DNA of 64,000 bases from Flavobacterium daejeonense DSM 17708 (GTDB lineage Bacteria > Bacteroidota > Bacteroidia > Flavobacteriales > Flavobacteriaceae): assembly GCF_000425425.1 (NCBI RefSeq), contig NZ_AUDK01000016.1:1-64000 (forward strand). The letters run 5' to 3'. How positions within the stretch are numbered: the stretch's first letter is position 1; the number at the start of each line of letters is the position of its first letter. The translations under genes and the position numbers were made by a program. Shown in pieces: positions 6,819 through 15,851 of the stretch. The notes under the pieces were generated by a model that ran no database searches, was not told the origin of the DNA, and saw nothing but the letters and a program-made list of their open reading frames with translations.

Positions 6819-7760
6819 TTAATCAATCTCATTCAACATCTCGGCGATTTCATCTAATCTTGGTGTTAAGATAATTTCAATACGACGGTTTTTAGCTTTG
6901 CCTTCAGCCGTTTCATTAGTAGCAATCGGAGAGAATTCTCCTCTTCCGGCAGCGGTTAAATTCTTTTTGTTGATGGCTCTGTTTTCGCTCAAAATTCCTA
7001 CAATGGCTGTAGCTCTTTTGGTTGATAAATCCCAGTTGTCAGCAATTGGTCCGGAACCACCATAAGGGTCGTTATCCGTATGACCTTCAATCAAAACCGC
7101 AATATCCGGGTTTTCACCCAATACTTTTCCTAGTTCCACTACCGCTTTTTTCCCTTCCGAACTCACAGCCCAGCTTCCGGAATTGAAAAGTAATTTGTTT
7201 TCCATGGATACATATACTTTTCCGTTTTTTTGTTCTACGGTTAAGCCTTTGCCTTCAAATCCGTTAAGAGCTTTTGACAAAGTTTCTTTTAATTTTCGCA
7301 TGGAAGCCTCGTTAGCGGCTATTTTATCTTCCAGTTCTTTCAGGCGTTGTGCATTTTTACTTAAACGTTCTTGTTCAATAGATAAGGCTTTTTGCTTGGC
7401 TTCTAATTCGGCTAATAAATCACGATTCTTTTTCATGTTGGCCTGTAAAGCATCGTTGCTGTTTTTCTCCAAAGCATTGTAAGAATCTTCCAAACGGGCT
7501 ATTTTTTCGTTTAGTGCTTTTTGGTCAGCCGTTAGTTTGTCGCGCTCCGATTTTATTTTGCTTAATTCATTTTGCAAAGTCTCGCGGTCAGATTTTAATT
7601 TGTTTTTGGCTTTTAAAAGTGCCTCATTTTCGTCGGTTAAGCTTCTGTTTTCTTTCTTTAAATCGGTGTATTTGTTTTCTAAGTCTGTATATATTTTCTT
7701 GGAAACACAAGAAGTTGAAAGTGCCAGAGCTAACAGGCTTAAGGAGATTTTTTTGATCAT
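6819..7760 (-). CDS. OmpA-family lipoprotein with coiled coil
   Basis: 313 residues. The N-terminus MIKKISLSLLALALSTSC carries a lipobox ending at Cys18, so the protein is probably lipid-anchored. Residues about 22-160 form a long charged coiled coil (KYTDLKKENRSLTDENEALL and onward). Residues about 180-300 are an OmpA C-terminal peptidoglycan-binding domain: LLFNSGSWAVSSEGKKAVVE, then ALIEGHTDNDPYG, then STKRATAIVGIL and NRRIEIIL. It would tie the outer membrane to the cell wall. It is separated by 24 bases from the upstream exonuclease III gene on the same strand. Confidence 0.88.
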   Translation of the reverse strand: MIKKISLSLLALALSTSCVSKKIYTDLENKYTDLKKENRSLTDENEALLKAKNKLKSDRETLQNELSKIKSERDKLTADQKALNEKIARLEDSYNALEKNSNDALQANMKKNRDLLAELEAKQKALSIEQERLSKNAQRLKELEDKIAANEASMRKLKETLSKALNGFEGKGLTVEQKNGKVYVSMENKLLFNSGSWAVSSEGKKAVVELGKVLGENPDIAVLIEGHTDNDPYGGSGPIADNWDLSTKRATAIVGILSENRAINKKNLTAAGRGEFSPIATNETAEGKAKNRRIEIILTPRLDEIAEMLNEID

Positions 7761-7784
7761 TTTTAAGAGTTTAAAATGTTTATA

Positions 7785-8549
7785 TTATTCGATATCTACC
7801 AGAACGGGACAGTGATCAGAATGTTTGGCCTCGGGTAAAATAAGCGCTTTTTTGATTTTGTCTTTCAAAGGTTCGCTCACCAGACAATAATCAATACGCC
7901 AGCCTTTATTGTCAGTTCGGGCTGTTTTTACACGAACGGTCCACCAGGAATAATTACCCGGTTCTTTGTTTAAAAAGCGGAAACTGTCAATGAATCCGTT
8001 TTTTAAGAAAGCATCCAGCCAGGCACGTTCTTCGGGAAGGAATCCGGAAACTTTCGCATTTCGTATCGGATCATGAATATCGATGGCCTCGTGACAAATA
8101 TTGTAATCGCCACAAATAATTAAATTAGGGATTTCCTTTTTTAATTCGTTGATGTAATTTTGGAAATCATCCATAAACATGAATTTATGATTGAGTCTTT
8201 CGATGTTGGTACCTGAAGGCAAATACAAACTCATAACTGAAAAATCATCAAAATCGATGCGTAGATTTCGTCCTTCGTGGTCCATGTGCTCAATTCCCGT
8301 GCCATAAACTACGTTTTTAGGTTTAATTTTTGATAAAATTGCAACACCGCTATAACCTTTCTTGGTTGCCGGAAACCAATAGTGATAAGGGTAGCCTGCC
8401 ATTTCAAAATCCATTAACGGAAGCTGATCAGGAGTAGCCTTAATTTCCTGAAGACAAACGACATCGGGTTTGGCCTGTTCTAACCAATTGATAAATCCTT
8501 TTGAAATAGCTGCCCGAATTCCGTTGACATTATATGATAAAATCCTCAT
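7785..8549 (-). CDS. xth: Exodeoxyribonuclease III
   Basis: 254 residues from the ATG at 8549; the frame extends eight codons further to 8573, but MRILSYNVNGIRAA is the conserved family start. Exonuclease III is an AP endonuclease and 3' exonuclease in base-excision repair. Visible motifs: catalytic Glu in VVCLQEIKAT, the YSGVAILSK region, CGDYNICH with catalytic Asp and Asn, DSFRFLN, GWRIDYCLVS and the terminal LPEAKHSDHCPV with the catalytic Asp-His. Length is normal for the family. An ompA-like gene follows on the same strand. Confidence 0.93.
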   Translation of the reverse strand: MRILSYNVNGIRAAISKGFINWLEQAKPDVVCLQEIKATPDQLPLMDFEMAGYPYHYWFPATKKGYSGVAILSKIKPKNVVYGTGIEHMDHEGRNLRIDFDDFSVMSLYLPSGTNIERLNHKFMFMDDFQNYINELKKEIPNLIICGDYNICHEAIDIHDPIRNAKVSGFLPEERAWLDAFLKNGFIDSFRFLNKEPGNYSWWTVRVKTARTDNKGWRIDYCLVSEPLKDKIKKALILPEAKHSDHCPVLVDIE

Positions 8550-8653
8550 TTTTTTAAATTTTTTGATTCCCAAAAATACTAAAAAATAACTGGTAGCAGG
8601 TATAAAATTTTAAAATCAAAGTAGGCTCATAGTCGGATAATGGAGTTTTTTTC

Positions 8654-8661
8654 TATCTTTG
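8654..8661 (+). promoter_or_regulatory. -7 box before the OlsF-like gene
   Basis: TATCTTTG matches the Bacteroidota -7 consensus TAnnTTTG exactly and ends 26 bases before the ATG. No clear TTG lies at the expected -33 distance. Confidence 0.5.
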
Positions 8662-8687
8662 TTTTTCGCTCAAAAAAGAAAAATTAA

Positions 8688-10490
8688 ATGGGTTTAGTTA
8701 CAGCCAAAGAAGTTGCAAAAGCAATAAATGTTGATAAATACGGGGTCTTAGGGACTTTTTCAGGTTGGCTATTAATGAAGGCGTTGAGAATTTCTACACT
8801 CAATAAATATTACAATCGCAATAAACATTTGAAAGAAATTGATTTTTTAAATGGTATTGTGGACGACTTACAGATAAAATTTGAAATTCCGGAAGAAGAT
8901 TTTAAACGTCTGCCTAAAGATGGCGCTTATATTACTATTTCCAATCATCCGCTGGGAGGAATTGACGGAATTTTATTGTTGAAACTGATGTTGGAAAAAG
9001 AGCCTAATTTTAAAATTATTGCTAATTTTCTTTTGCATCGCATTGAACCATTAAAGCAATACATTATGCCGGTAAATCCTTTTGAAAATCATAAGGATGT
9101 AAAATCGAGTGTTTTAGGGATTAAAGAGACTTTGCGTCATTTAAGTGACGGAAAACCCTTGGGGATGTTTCCTGCCGGGGAGGTTTCCAGTTATAAAGAC
9201 GGGCAGCTTGTTGTGGATAAACCTTGGGAAGAAGGGGCTATCAAAGTAATTAGAAAAGCTCAGGTTCCGGTGGTTCCTATTTATTTTCATGCTAAAAACA
9301 GTCGTTTGTTTTATTTCCTCTCCAAAATCAGTAGTACGTTGCGTACGGCTAAATTGCCTTCGGAATTGTTTAGTCAAAAAAACCGCGTGATTAAAGTTAG
9401 AATTGGAAAACCAATTTCGGTGGCGGAACAAAACGAATACGAAAGTATTGAAGCCTATTCGGAATTTCTGAGAAAGAAAACTTATATGCTGGCGAATCCT
9501 TTTGAAAAGGAAAGCAAATTATTGACAACGCCCCATTTAAAATTGCCTAAAAATCCAAAGGAAATTGTCACTCCGGCTAATGAAGAAAAAATTATTGCCG
9601 AAGTTAATGCCTTAAGAAATACCGATTGTCGCTTGTTACAAAGCAAAAATTATGAAGTGTTTTTTGCCGGAGCCGAAAAAATTCCGAGCATTTTGCATGA
9701 AATTGGGCGACTGCGTGAAATTACCTTTAGAGAAGTTGGCGAAGGAACGAATGAATCTATCGATTTAGATAAATTTGACCAATATTACCATCATTTGTTT
9801 TTGTGGGATGATGAAGCGCAAAAAATCGCCGGAGCTTACCGAATGGGTTTGGGAGGTGAAATCTATCCAAAATACGGAATTGAAGGTTTTTATTTGAATG
9901 AATTATTTCGTTTCGAACCGGAATTGTTTGAAACCATGCATCAGTCGATTGAGATGGGACGCGCTTTCATTATTAAAGAATACCAGCAAAAACCGATGCC
10001 GTTATTCCTGCTTTGGAAAGGAATTATTCATACTACCTTGCGTTTTCCGGAACATAAATATCTTATAGGTGGGGTGAGTATTAGTAATCAGTTTTCTGAT
10101 TTTTCTAAATCACTGATGATTGAGTTTATGAAATCCAATTATTACGATCCATATATAGCACAATATATTCATCCGAAAAAGGCTTATAAAGTGAAATTAA
10201 AAGATGCTGACAAAGATTTTATCTTCAATGAAACGGAAGCCGATTTGAATAAATTTGATAAAATTATTGACGAATTGGAGCCTGGAATTTTGCGTTTGCC
10301 GGTATTGATTAAAAAATACATTAAACAAAATGCAAAAGTAGTCGCTTTTAATGTCGATCCTTTGTTTAATAATGCTATTGATGGTTTAATGTACATTAGA
10401 ATTGCCGATATTCCGGAAAGTACAATGAAACCGGTTATGGAAGAATTTCAGGCTGAATTGGAGAAAAAATTTAATGAAAAAGGGGAATAG
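8688..10490 (+). CDS. olsF: OlsF-like bifunctional ornithine-lipid acyltransferase
   Basis: 600 residues with two acyltransferase halves. Residues about 60-290 are a PlsC/OlsA-type O-acyltransferase: ISNHPLGGIDG holds the HxxxxD motif, later GMFPAGEVSSYK and VPIYFHAKNSRLFY. Residues about 320-560 are an OlsB-like N-acyltransferase fold: VFFAGAEKIPSILHEIGRLR, ITFREVGEGTNESIDLDKFD, FLWDDEAQKIAGAYRMGLG. This order is that of OlsF, which makes ornithine lipid from ornithine and two acyl chains at the inner membrane and has been described in Serratia and Flavobacterium. The assignment rests on architecture; another amino acid substrate is possible. Confidence 0.75.
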   Translation: MGLVTAKEVAKAINVDKYGVLGTFSGWLLMKALRISTLNKYYNRNKHLKEIDFLNGIVDDLQIKFEIPEEDFKRLPKDGAYITISNHPLGGIDGILLLKLMLEKEPNFKIIANFLLHRIEPLKQYIMPVNPFENHKDVKSSVLGIKETLRHLSDGKPLGMFPAGEVSSYKDGQLVVDKPWEEGAIKVIRKAQVPVVPIYFHAKNSRLFYFLSKISSTLRTAKLPSELFSQKNRVIKVRIGKPISVAEQNEYESIEAYSEFLRKKTYMLANPFEKESKLLTTPHLKLPKNPKEIVTPANEEKIIAEVNALRNTDCRLLQSKNYEVFFAGAEKIPSILHEIGRLREITFREVGEGTNESIDLDKFDQYYHHLFLWDDEAQKIAGAYRMGLGGEIYPKYGIEGFYLNELFRFEPELFETMHQSIEMGRAFIIKEYQQKPMPLFLLWKGIIHTTLRFPEHKYLIGGVSISNQFSDFSKSLMIEFMKSNYYDPYIAQYIHPKKAYKVKLKDADKDFIFNETEADLNKFDKIIDELEPGILRLPVLIKKYIKQNAKVVAFNVDPLFNNAIDGLMYIRIADIPESTMKPVMEEFQAELEKKFNEKGE

Positions 10491-10516
10491 TGTTTTTATA
10501 CTTTTTTAAAAATTTA

Positions 10517-10569
10517 CCGCAGATTCACAGATTGTAAATTATTAAATCTGCGAATCTGCGGTTTTTTTT
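10517..10569. terminator. Bidirectional terminator
   Basis: Imperfect arms beginning CCGCAGATTCACAGATT and ending AATCTGCGAATCTGCGG pair across a 10-base loop, followed by a run of T on the plus strand and preceded by A on the other side. It separates the convergent OlsF-like and TM2 genes. Its sequence belongs to the dispersed CGCAGATT repeat style found elsewhere in the window. Confidence 0.75.
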
Positions 10570-10580
10570 AGTCTGAATAT

Positions 10581-10862
10581 CTAAAACCAGGGTTTTCTTC
10601 CCATTTGGTAGGTTCTGTAAAATTCATCATCTGATTTTGTCAGATAGATAATACCTTCTATAAGTCCGAGTAATCCCGTTATGGCGCCAAAACTGATGAG
10701 ACTTAGAAAAAGCCAAAAAATACCCGTTTTAGTATAACCTAAGAGAAATTTATGGATTCCAAATGGACCTAAGATTATTGCTAATAAACCCGCAGCAATT
10801 CTTTTATTGTCTTCTTCATAGGGCTGCGGTTGGTTCCAGTGTTCGTATTTTGAATCTTCCAT
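10581..10862 (-). CDS. TM2-domain membrane protein
   Basis: 93 residues. A polar N-terminus (MEDSKYEHWNQPQPYEEDNK) leads into the TM2 domain: RIAAGLLAIILGPFGIHKFL, then GYTKTGIFWLFLSLISFGAI and LLGLIEGIIYLTKSDDEF. The GxFGIHKFLLGY signature with two transmembrane helices is diagnostic. The family occurs widely; its molecular role in bacteria is not established. It is monocistronic as far as the flanks show. Confidence 0.9.
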   Translation of the reverse strand: MEDSKYEHWNQPQPYEEDNKRIAAGLLAIILGPFGIHKFLLGYTKTGIFWLFLSLISFGAITGLLGLIEGIIYLTKSDDEFYRTYQMGRKPWF

Positions 10863-10955
10863 AATCCCATAATTTAGTGATTATCAATCTATAAATTTAT
10901 GAAATTATCCTGAAAAAAGGAAATTTTTTGGTTTTACAAAAAGCTGGTTTTTATT

Positions 10956-11903
10956 TTATTGAGCAAATAAAGCTTTGATTTTATCAACAATAGTTTGTGC
11001 CAGGCGCTCGTGACTTTCAAAAGTCCATCCGGCAACATGTGGAGACAATAAAACATTATCAGCGTCTAATAAATATTGAAACGCTTCCGGAGTTGTTTTG
11101 TCCTGAAATAAGGTTTCAAAAGAGAGTTTTTCATACTCCAAAACATCTAAACCTGCTCCTAAGATTTTTTTGGATTGTAAGGCTGTAACCAAGTCGGCTG
11201 TAACGATATTTTTTCCTCTTGAAGTGTTGAGTATCCAGAATGATTTTGCGAAGGCATTAATAAAGTTGGTATTAACCATTTTATCCGTTTCCGGAGTCCA
11301 TGGCAGGTGCAGACTCAAAACATCTGTTTTTTGCTGTAATTCGGCTAAAGAAACCTGTTGGGCATTTTCGTCGCCTACATTTTCTTTGATGTCATAACAA
11401 AGCACTTTTACATCAAAACCTCGTAGCTTTTTAGCAAACCATTTTCCCATGTTCCCATAACCGATAATTCCAACGGTTTTTCCGTCTAATTCATGACCAC
11501 GGTTGCTTTCTCTGTTCCAGTGTCCGGAACGAATTTCTCTGTCGGCGCGGTTTAAGTTGTTAAAAAGCGATAAAATCATACCTAAAGAATGCCCGGCAAC
11601 GGCATTTCGGTTACCTTCCGGAGCAGCAATTAATGCGATATTTTTTGAAGTGGCATATTCGCAATCGATGCTTTCCAAACCGGCTCCTACACGGGCAATA
11701 AACTGCAAATTGGTTGCTTTGTCCAAAAATGTTTTGTCAATTTTAAAACGACTGCGAATTACAATGCCGTGATATTCCTGAATTTTTGCTTCTATGGCTT
11801 CTTTGGAAGAGGTAAAATCTTCATGGTTTTCAAAACCAGCCTCTTGTAATTGTTGCATCAGGATGGGATGATTACTATCGATGTGTAGAATTTTAATTTG
11901 CAT
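10956..11903 (-). CDS. D-2-hydroxyacid dehydrogenase (phosphoglycerate dehydrogenase-like)
   Basis: 315 residues, the length of single-domain-pair enzymes without an ACT domain. NAD-binding motif VGIIGYGNMG at about 147-156; substrate and catalytic residues Arg in IARVGAGLESID, Arg in LNTSRGKNIV, Glu in LDVLEYEKL and His in LLSPHVAGWT. It oxidises or reduces 2-hydroxy acids with NAD. Candidates are 3-phosphoglycerate (serine pathway) or glyoxylate/hydroxypyruvate; no serine-pathway gene lies alongside, so the substrate is left open. Confidence 0.88.
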   Translation of the reverse strand: MQIKILHIDSNHPILMQQLQEAGFENHEDFTSSKEAIEAKIQEYHGIVIRSRFKIDKTFLDKATNLQFIARVGAGLESIDCEYATSKNIALIAAPEGNRNAVAGHSLGMILSLFNNLNRADREIRSGHWNRESNRGHELDGKTVGIIGYGNMGKWFAKKLRGFDVKVLCYDIKENVGDENAQQVSLAELQQKTDVLSLHLPWTPETDKMVNTNFINAFAKSFWILNTSRGKNIVTADLVTALQSKKILGAGLDVLEYEKLSFETLFQDKTTPEAFQYLLDADNVLLSPHVAGWTFESHERLAQTIVDKIKALFAQ

Positions 11904-12001
11904 AATTATGATTTTGAGCTTTCAAAATTAGCAAAAAATATCTGCTTTTGGGTGACGGGAAATTTAGGGAAGCGTTGGGGTTTTAATTCAGAAAAACAAA
12001 A

Positions 12002-12037
12002 AACCATTTCTAAATCAGTATAAATTTAGAAATGGTT
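12002..12037 (-). terminator. Terminator of the tiny-gene pair
   Basis: AACCATTTCTAAAT (12002-12015) and ATTTAGAAATGGTT (12024-12037) form a perfect 14-base stem. Read on the minus strand it is followed by TTTTTTGTTTTT, so it terminates transcription coming from 12354-12102. Confidence 0.75.
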
Positions 12038-12101
12038 CATCGTTGAATTAATCAAACCTAAAGTAATTTTTTTACATACGCGCTTCTTTTACGATTTGTT
12101 G

Positions 12102-12179
12102 TTAGTATTTCACCATTGTTTCGTCTCCGAATAGAAAACGGGAAATTTTGTCGTAAATCATGTTGAATAACTTTTTCAT
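12102..12179 (-). CDS. Tiny protein, possibly shortened by a stop codon
   Basis: The frame encodes 25 residues, MKKLFNMIYDKISRFLFGDE then TMVKY, and ends at TAA (12104-12102). Beyond that stop the same frame continues nine more sense codons (QQIVKEARM) to a second TAA at 12072. The sequence is not one I recognise. It follows the 45-residue frame on the same strand and precedes a strong terminator, which supports real transcription. It may be a 35-residue gene with a nonsense change at codon 26, or simply a 25-residue gene. Confidence 0.35.
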   Translation of the reverse strand: MKKLFNMIYDKISRFLFGDETMVKY

Positions 12180-12216
12180 AATAATGTTTATTTAATGTTA
12201 GTAACAAATTAAACCA

Positions 12217-12354
12217 TTAACCAGAAAAGTTAGAGTAGACGGGGTTCACTTCCATAAAATTACGGCTATTTTTAGTTTTATAAAAACAACTTTTCTTTTT
12301 TTCGATGTAAAGCTCTTTTTTCGGATAAACTACATGATTATCAAACATTTGCAT
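12217..12354 (-). CDS. 45-residue basic small protein, unknown
   Basis: The frame starts at the ATG at 12354 (second ATG at 12348): MQMFDNHVVYPKKELYIEKK, then a Lys-rich middle and EVNPVYSNFSG. No family, membrane helix or signal peptide is seen. It fills most of an otherwise empty gap of about 600 bases between the dehydrogenase and GH43 genes, and is followed by the 25-codon frame and a terminator, giving a plausible two-gene unit. The function is unknown. Confidence 0.4.
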   Translation of the reverse strand: MQMFDNHVVYPKKELYIEKKKSCFYKTKNSRNFMEVNPVYSNFSG

Positions 12355-12516
12355 TATTATTTTTACAAATAAAAATTTGATTTTTAGTAAGTTAGTTGTC
12401 AGTTTTTAAATTTTAGAAGAAGCAAACCAGAAATCAATTATATTTACATTTTGCAAATGTTGATTTAACATTTAAAAAATTGAATTTTGTAATTATAATT
12501 GAAAATAAATAAAACC

Positions 12517-13557
12517 ATGAATTTTTCACGCTTCAGTATTTTTATTAGTATGCTTCTTTTTGGAGTGAGCATACAGGCTCAAAAATTAAAAAAAAACCAA
12601 TTTGATAATCCATTGGTGTTGCAACGGGCGGATCCGTTTGTAACCAAGGCGGCTAATGGAACTTATTATTTCATTGCGACGGCTCCTGAATACGACCGAA
12701 TTGAAATTAGAAGTTCTAAAACGATTAACGGAATAAAAACAGCACAGCCCGTGGTGATTTGGCGTAAGCACAATAAAGGGCCGATGGGAAATCATATCTG
12801 GGCACCGGAATTGCACCGAATTGACGGAAAATGGTACATTTATTTTGCCGCCGGTTCTGCCGAAGATAAATGGAGCATTCACAAATATGCCTTATCCAAT
12901 CCTTCAGAAGATCCAACCAAAGGCGAATGGAAAGAAGAAGGACAAATTGTAACCAAAGGAGATATTTTTTCCCTTGATGCGACAACTTTCGAATTGCACG
13001 GACAGCGTTATATGGTTTGGGTGGACAGAGGTTCCGGAAAAGTGGTAAATACCAGTTTGTATATTGCTAAAATGACCAGTCCTACTACACTTGATGACAA
13101 ACAAGTGGTTATTAGTCAGCCAGATTATGACTGGGAAATGCATACGTATAAAGTAAATGAGGGACCAGCGGTTTTGGTTAAAAACGGCAAAGTATTCCTG
13201 GCTTTTTCGGCCAGTGCTACCGATGCGACGTATTGTATTGGATTGCTTTGGGCTAAAGAAGGAGCGGATTTATTGGATCCAAAATCCTGGACTAAATTAG
13301 ACAAACCAGTTTTTTATACGAATGAAAAATTCAAACGTTTCGGGCCAGGACACAATAGTTTTACCGTAGCTGAAGATGGTAAAACCGATATTATGATTTA
13401 CCATGCCCGTGATTATGAAAAAATTAAAGGGGATGCCTTATCCGATCCGAATCGTCATACAAGAGCCAGAGTATTAAAATGGACTAAAGATGGTATGCCT
13501 GATTTTGGTCAGGAATATGATGACAATGAAATGGCTTTGAAGAAAAAGAAAAAATAA
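12517..13557 (+). CDS. Secreted glycoside hydrolase family 43 enzyme
   Basis: 346 residues from the ATG at 12517 (a TTG six codons upstream is less likely). Signal peptide MNFSRFSIFISMLLFGVSIQ with cleavage near QAQ. The five-bladed propeller enzyme of GH43 is indicated by QRADPFVTKAANGTYYFIAT (catalytic base Asp), WAPELHRIDGKWYIYFAAG, FSLDATTFEL (pKa-tuning Asp) and KVNEGPAVLVKNGKVFLAFS (catalytic acid Glu), then GPGHNSFT. It most likely cleaves arabinose- or xylose-containing side chains of plant polysaccharides, outside the inner membrane. There is no SusC/SusD pair beside it, so it is not in a typical utilisation locus. Confidence 0.88.
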   Translation: MNFSRFSIFISMLLFGVSIQAQKLKKNQFDNPLVLQRADPFVTKAANGTYYFIATAPEYDRIEIRSSKTINGIKTAQPVVIWRKHNKGPMGNHIWAPELHRIDGKWYIYFAAGSAEDKWSIHKYALSNPSEDPTKGEWKEEGQIVTKGDIFSLDATTFELHGQRYMVWVDRGSGKVVNTSLYIAKMTSPTTLDDKQVVISQPDYDWEMHTYKVNEGPAVLVKNGKVFLAFSASATDATYCIGLLWAKEGADLLDPKSWTKLDKPVFYTNEKFKRFGPGHNSFTVAEDGKTDIMIYHARDYEKIKGDALSDPNRHTRARVLKWTKDGMPDFGQEYDDNEMALKKKKK

Positions 13558-13656
13558 TTTTTTGTTGATTTACCATTAAGCAATTAAGTTAGTTTAAGGC
13601 TTAATTGTGTTAATTTTAAATGGTAAAAGAAAGACAGCAAAGATATGAATTGTAAC

Positions 13657-13689
13657 ACAAAGGCTTTCTGAATTTCAGAAAGCCTTTGT
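13657..13689. terminator. Strong bidirectional terminator
   Basis: A perfect 16-base stem, ACAAAGGCTTTCTGAA with TTCAGAAAGCCTTTGT around a single-base centre, is followed by a long T run on the plus strand. It ends the GH43 gene and the convergent proC gene. Confidence 0.85.
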
Positions 13690-13709
13690 TTTTTTTTTAC
13701 TAAGAACAA

Positions 13710-14489
13710 TTAAATATCTTTAATTTTCTTAACTGCGGCTTTAATTCCGCGGATTAATGACGAACTGAATCCGTGCGATTCCATTTCGCTTAATCCCGTA
13801 ATAGTACAGCCCTGAGGTGTTGTTACACGGTCAATTAACTGTTCCGGATGAATTTGTTCTTCCATCACCATTTCGGCAGCTCCTTTAACTGTTTGGGCGG
13901 AGATTGCCAAAGCTGTTTTCCAGTCAAATCCAATTTCGATTCCTGCCTGCATGGATGCTCTGATGTAACGTAAGGCAAAAGCAGTTCCGCTGGCAGCTAA
14001 AACCGTTGCAGCATCCATTAATTTCTCGTCAATAACCGGTGCAGTTCCTAATTCCTGAAAAATAGTTACTAATTTTTGTCCTTCAGCAGCGTGTTTTTCA
14101 TTAAAAGTAATACAGGTTGCTGATGCGGCATATTGTGCGGCAATATTTGGCATGATACGAATAGCCTGATGGTCTTCGCCAATTTTTTTCTGTAAAGTTT
14201 CCGTAGAAAGTCCCGTTACAGCCGAAGCGATAGTTTTATTTGAAATTACAGGTAAAATTTCAGCTAAAACGGTATCTACCTGATACGGTTTAATGGTTAA
14301 AATAATAACATCCGCTTCCTGAATATTGTGTTTGTTATCTGAAGAAACGGTAACGCCTAATTTTTCTAAATAAAGAATGTTGGCCGTATTTCTTCTGGTA
14401 ACTGTAATTTGGTGTTCGCTGGCATTTTTAGCCATTCCCAGAGCGATGGCAGCACCTAAGTTACCACCACCAATAATATGTACTTTCAT
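13710..14489 (-). CDS. proC: Pyrroline-5-carboxylate reductase
   Basis: 259 residues. Rossmann motif VHIIGGGNLGAAIALGMAKN at the N-terminus, VIILTIKPYQVDTVL, then IRIMPNIAAQ and the C-terminal signature LIDRVTTPQGCTITGLSEME. The enzyme reduces pyrroline-5-carboxylate to proline with NAD(P)H as the last step of proline synthesis. It is the last gene of a minus-strand run, starting 12 bases after mgtE ends, and is probably co-transcribed with it. Confidence 0.95.
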   Translation of the reverse strand: MKVHIIGGGNLGAAIALGMAKNASEHQITVTRRNTANILYLEKLGVTVSSDNKHNIQEADVIILTIKPYQVDTVLAEILPVISNKTIASAVTGLSTETLQKKIGEDHQAIRIMPNIAAQYAASATCITFNEKHAAEGQKLVTIFQELGTAPVIDEKLMDAATVLAASGTAFALRYIRASMQAGIEIGFDWKTALAISAQTVKGAAEMVMEEQIHPEQLIDRVTTPQGCTITGLSEMESHGFSSSLIRGIKAAVKKIKDI

Positions 14490-14501
14490 TAATAAATTAT
14501 G

Positions 14502-15851
14502 TTAAATTCCTAAAATCATTTTGGCTACTGCAAAATAAAGGATAATTCCAAAAATATCATTTGCAGTAGTTATAAAGGGTCCTGTTGCAATAGCAGGATC
14601 AATTTTGTTTTTATGAAGGAAAAGCGGAACTAATGTTCCTAAGGTAGCAGCAAATAAAATTACCACCAACATCGAAATGGAAATCGCCAGACCAACTAAA
14701 TATTGTTGGTACATAACCGAATGATAACCTAGCAAAAGCAGGGAAATAATCGTTCCCGAAATCATCGCTACCGATACCTCTTTGCTAAAATAAACACGAC
14801 TAAATTCTTTCAGCGAACCATTTGCTAATCCCTGAACTACGATTGCCGATGCCTGAACTCCAATGTTTCCGGCGGTTGCCGAAAGTAAGGGTACAAAAAT
14901 AATTAAGGTTTCGTATTGTCTGAAAGCGTCTTCGTTTCCTTTTAAAACAATCGAAGCAATCAATTCGATGACCATTCCGATAAGAAGCCAAGGCAAACGC
15001 GCTTTGGTCAATTCTAAAACGCTGTCATTAGTCTCTACGTCCTGCGTAATACCGGCAGCTAATTGGTAATCTTTCTCAGCTTCCTCTTTAATCACGTCTA
15101 CGATGTCATCGATGGTAATACGTCCTACGAGACGACCTAATTCGTCTACTACCGGAATAGCCTCTAAGTCGTATTTTTGCATGATACGGGCTACTTCCAC
15201 ATCTTTATCGTCAACTTTTACCCAGTTTAATTTTCGGATATAAACATCACTAATGTGGGTTTTTGTTGAAGTTGTTAATAAATCTTTCAGTGAAAGTCGG
15301 CCTTTCAAACGGTTTTCATCATCCACAACATAAATCGAATGGACGCGGGAAATATTTTCGGCCTGAATACGCATTTCTTTCACACAGGTCAAAACATTCC
15401 AGTTTTCGTTTACTTTTACCAACTCTTTTCCCATTAAACCCCCGGCCGTATTTTCGTCATAACGCAACAAGTCCACAATGTCCTTGGCGTGTTCCACGTC
15501 CTGAAGTTCCGAGATTACTTCGGCTTTGATGTCCTGAGAAAGTTCGGCGATAATGTCGGCCGCGTCATTGGTGTCCAACTCGTCCAGCTCTTCGGCAATT
15601 TCCTTTGGCGAAAGGCGACTCAGGATATTTTCACGCAAATCATCTTCCAGTTCCAGAAGAATTTCTGCGGTTTGTTCACTGTCTAATACTTTAAAAATAT
15701 AGGTAGCTTCATCAAAATCAAGTTCGTCCAAAACCTCGGCTATATCAGCATGGTGCATGTCATTCAGCAAGGATTCCAGTTCCTTGTCACGATTGTTTGC
15801 AATGTGCTGTTTTAGTTCGAGAATTAAGTCTTTACTGATTTTAAATTCCAT
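14502..15851 (-). CDS. mgtE: Magnesium transporter MgtE
   Basis: 449 residues. Residues about 15-120 form the acidic helical MgtE N-domain ([20 protein letters not shown]), about 130-260 hold two CBS domains ([50 protein letters not shown]), and about 280-449 are the five-helix channel ([38 protein letters not shown]). MgtE is a Mg2+-gated Mg2+ channel of the inner membrane. Its start codon lies inside the end of rsmA (11-base overlap), which indicates translational coupling. Confidence 0.95.
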   Translation of the reverse strand: MEFKISKDLILELKQHIANNRDKELESLLNDMHHADIAEVLDELDFDEATYIFKVLDSEQTAEILLELEDDLRENILSRLSPKEIAEELDELDTNDAADIIAELSQDIKAEVISELQDVEHAKDIVDLLRYDENTAGGLMGKELVKVNENWNVLTCVKEMRIQAENISRVHSIYVVDDENRLKGRLSLKDLLTTSTKTHISDVYIRKLNWVKVDDKDVEVARIMQKYDLEAIPVVDELGRLVGRITIDDIVDVIKEEAEKDYQLAAGITQDVETNDSVLELTKARLPWLLIGMVIELIASIVLKGNEDAFRQYETLIIFVPLLSATAGNIGVQASAIVVQGLANGSLKEFSRVYFSKEVSVAMISGTIISLLLLGYHSVMYQQYLVGLAISISMLVVILFAATLGTLVPLFLHKNKIDPAIATGPFITTANDIFGIILYFAVAKMILGI

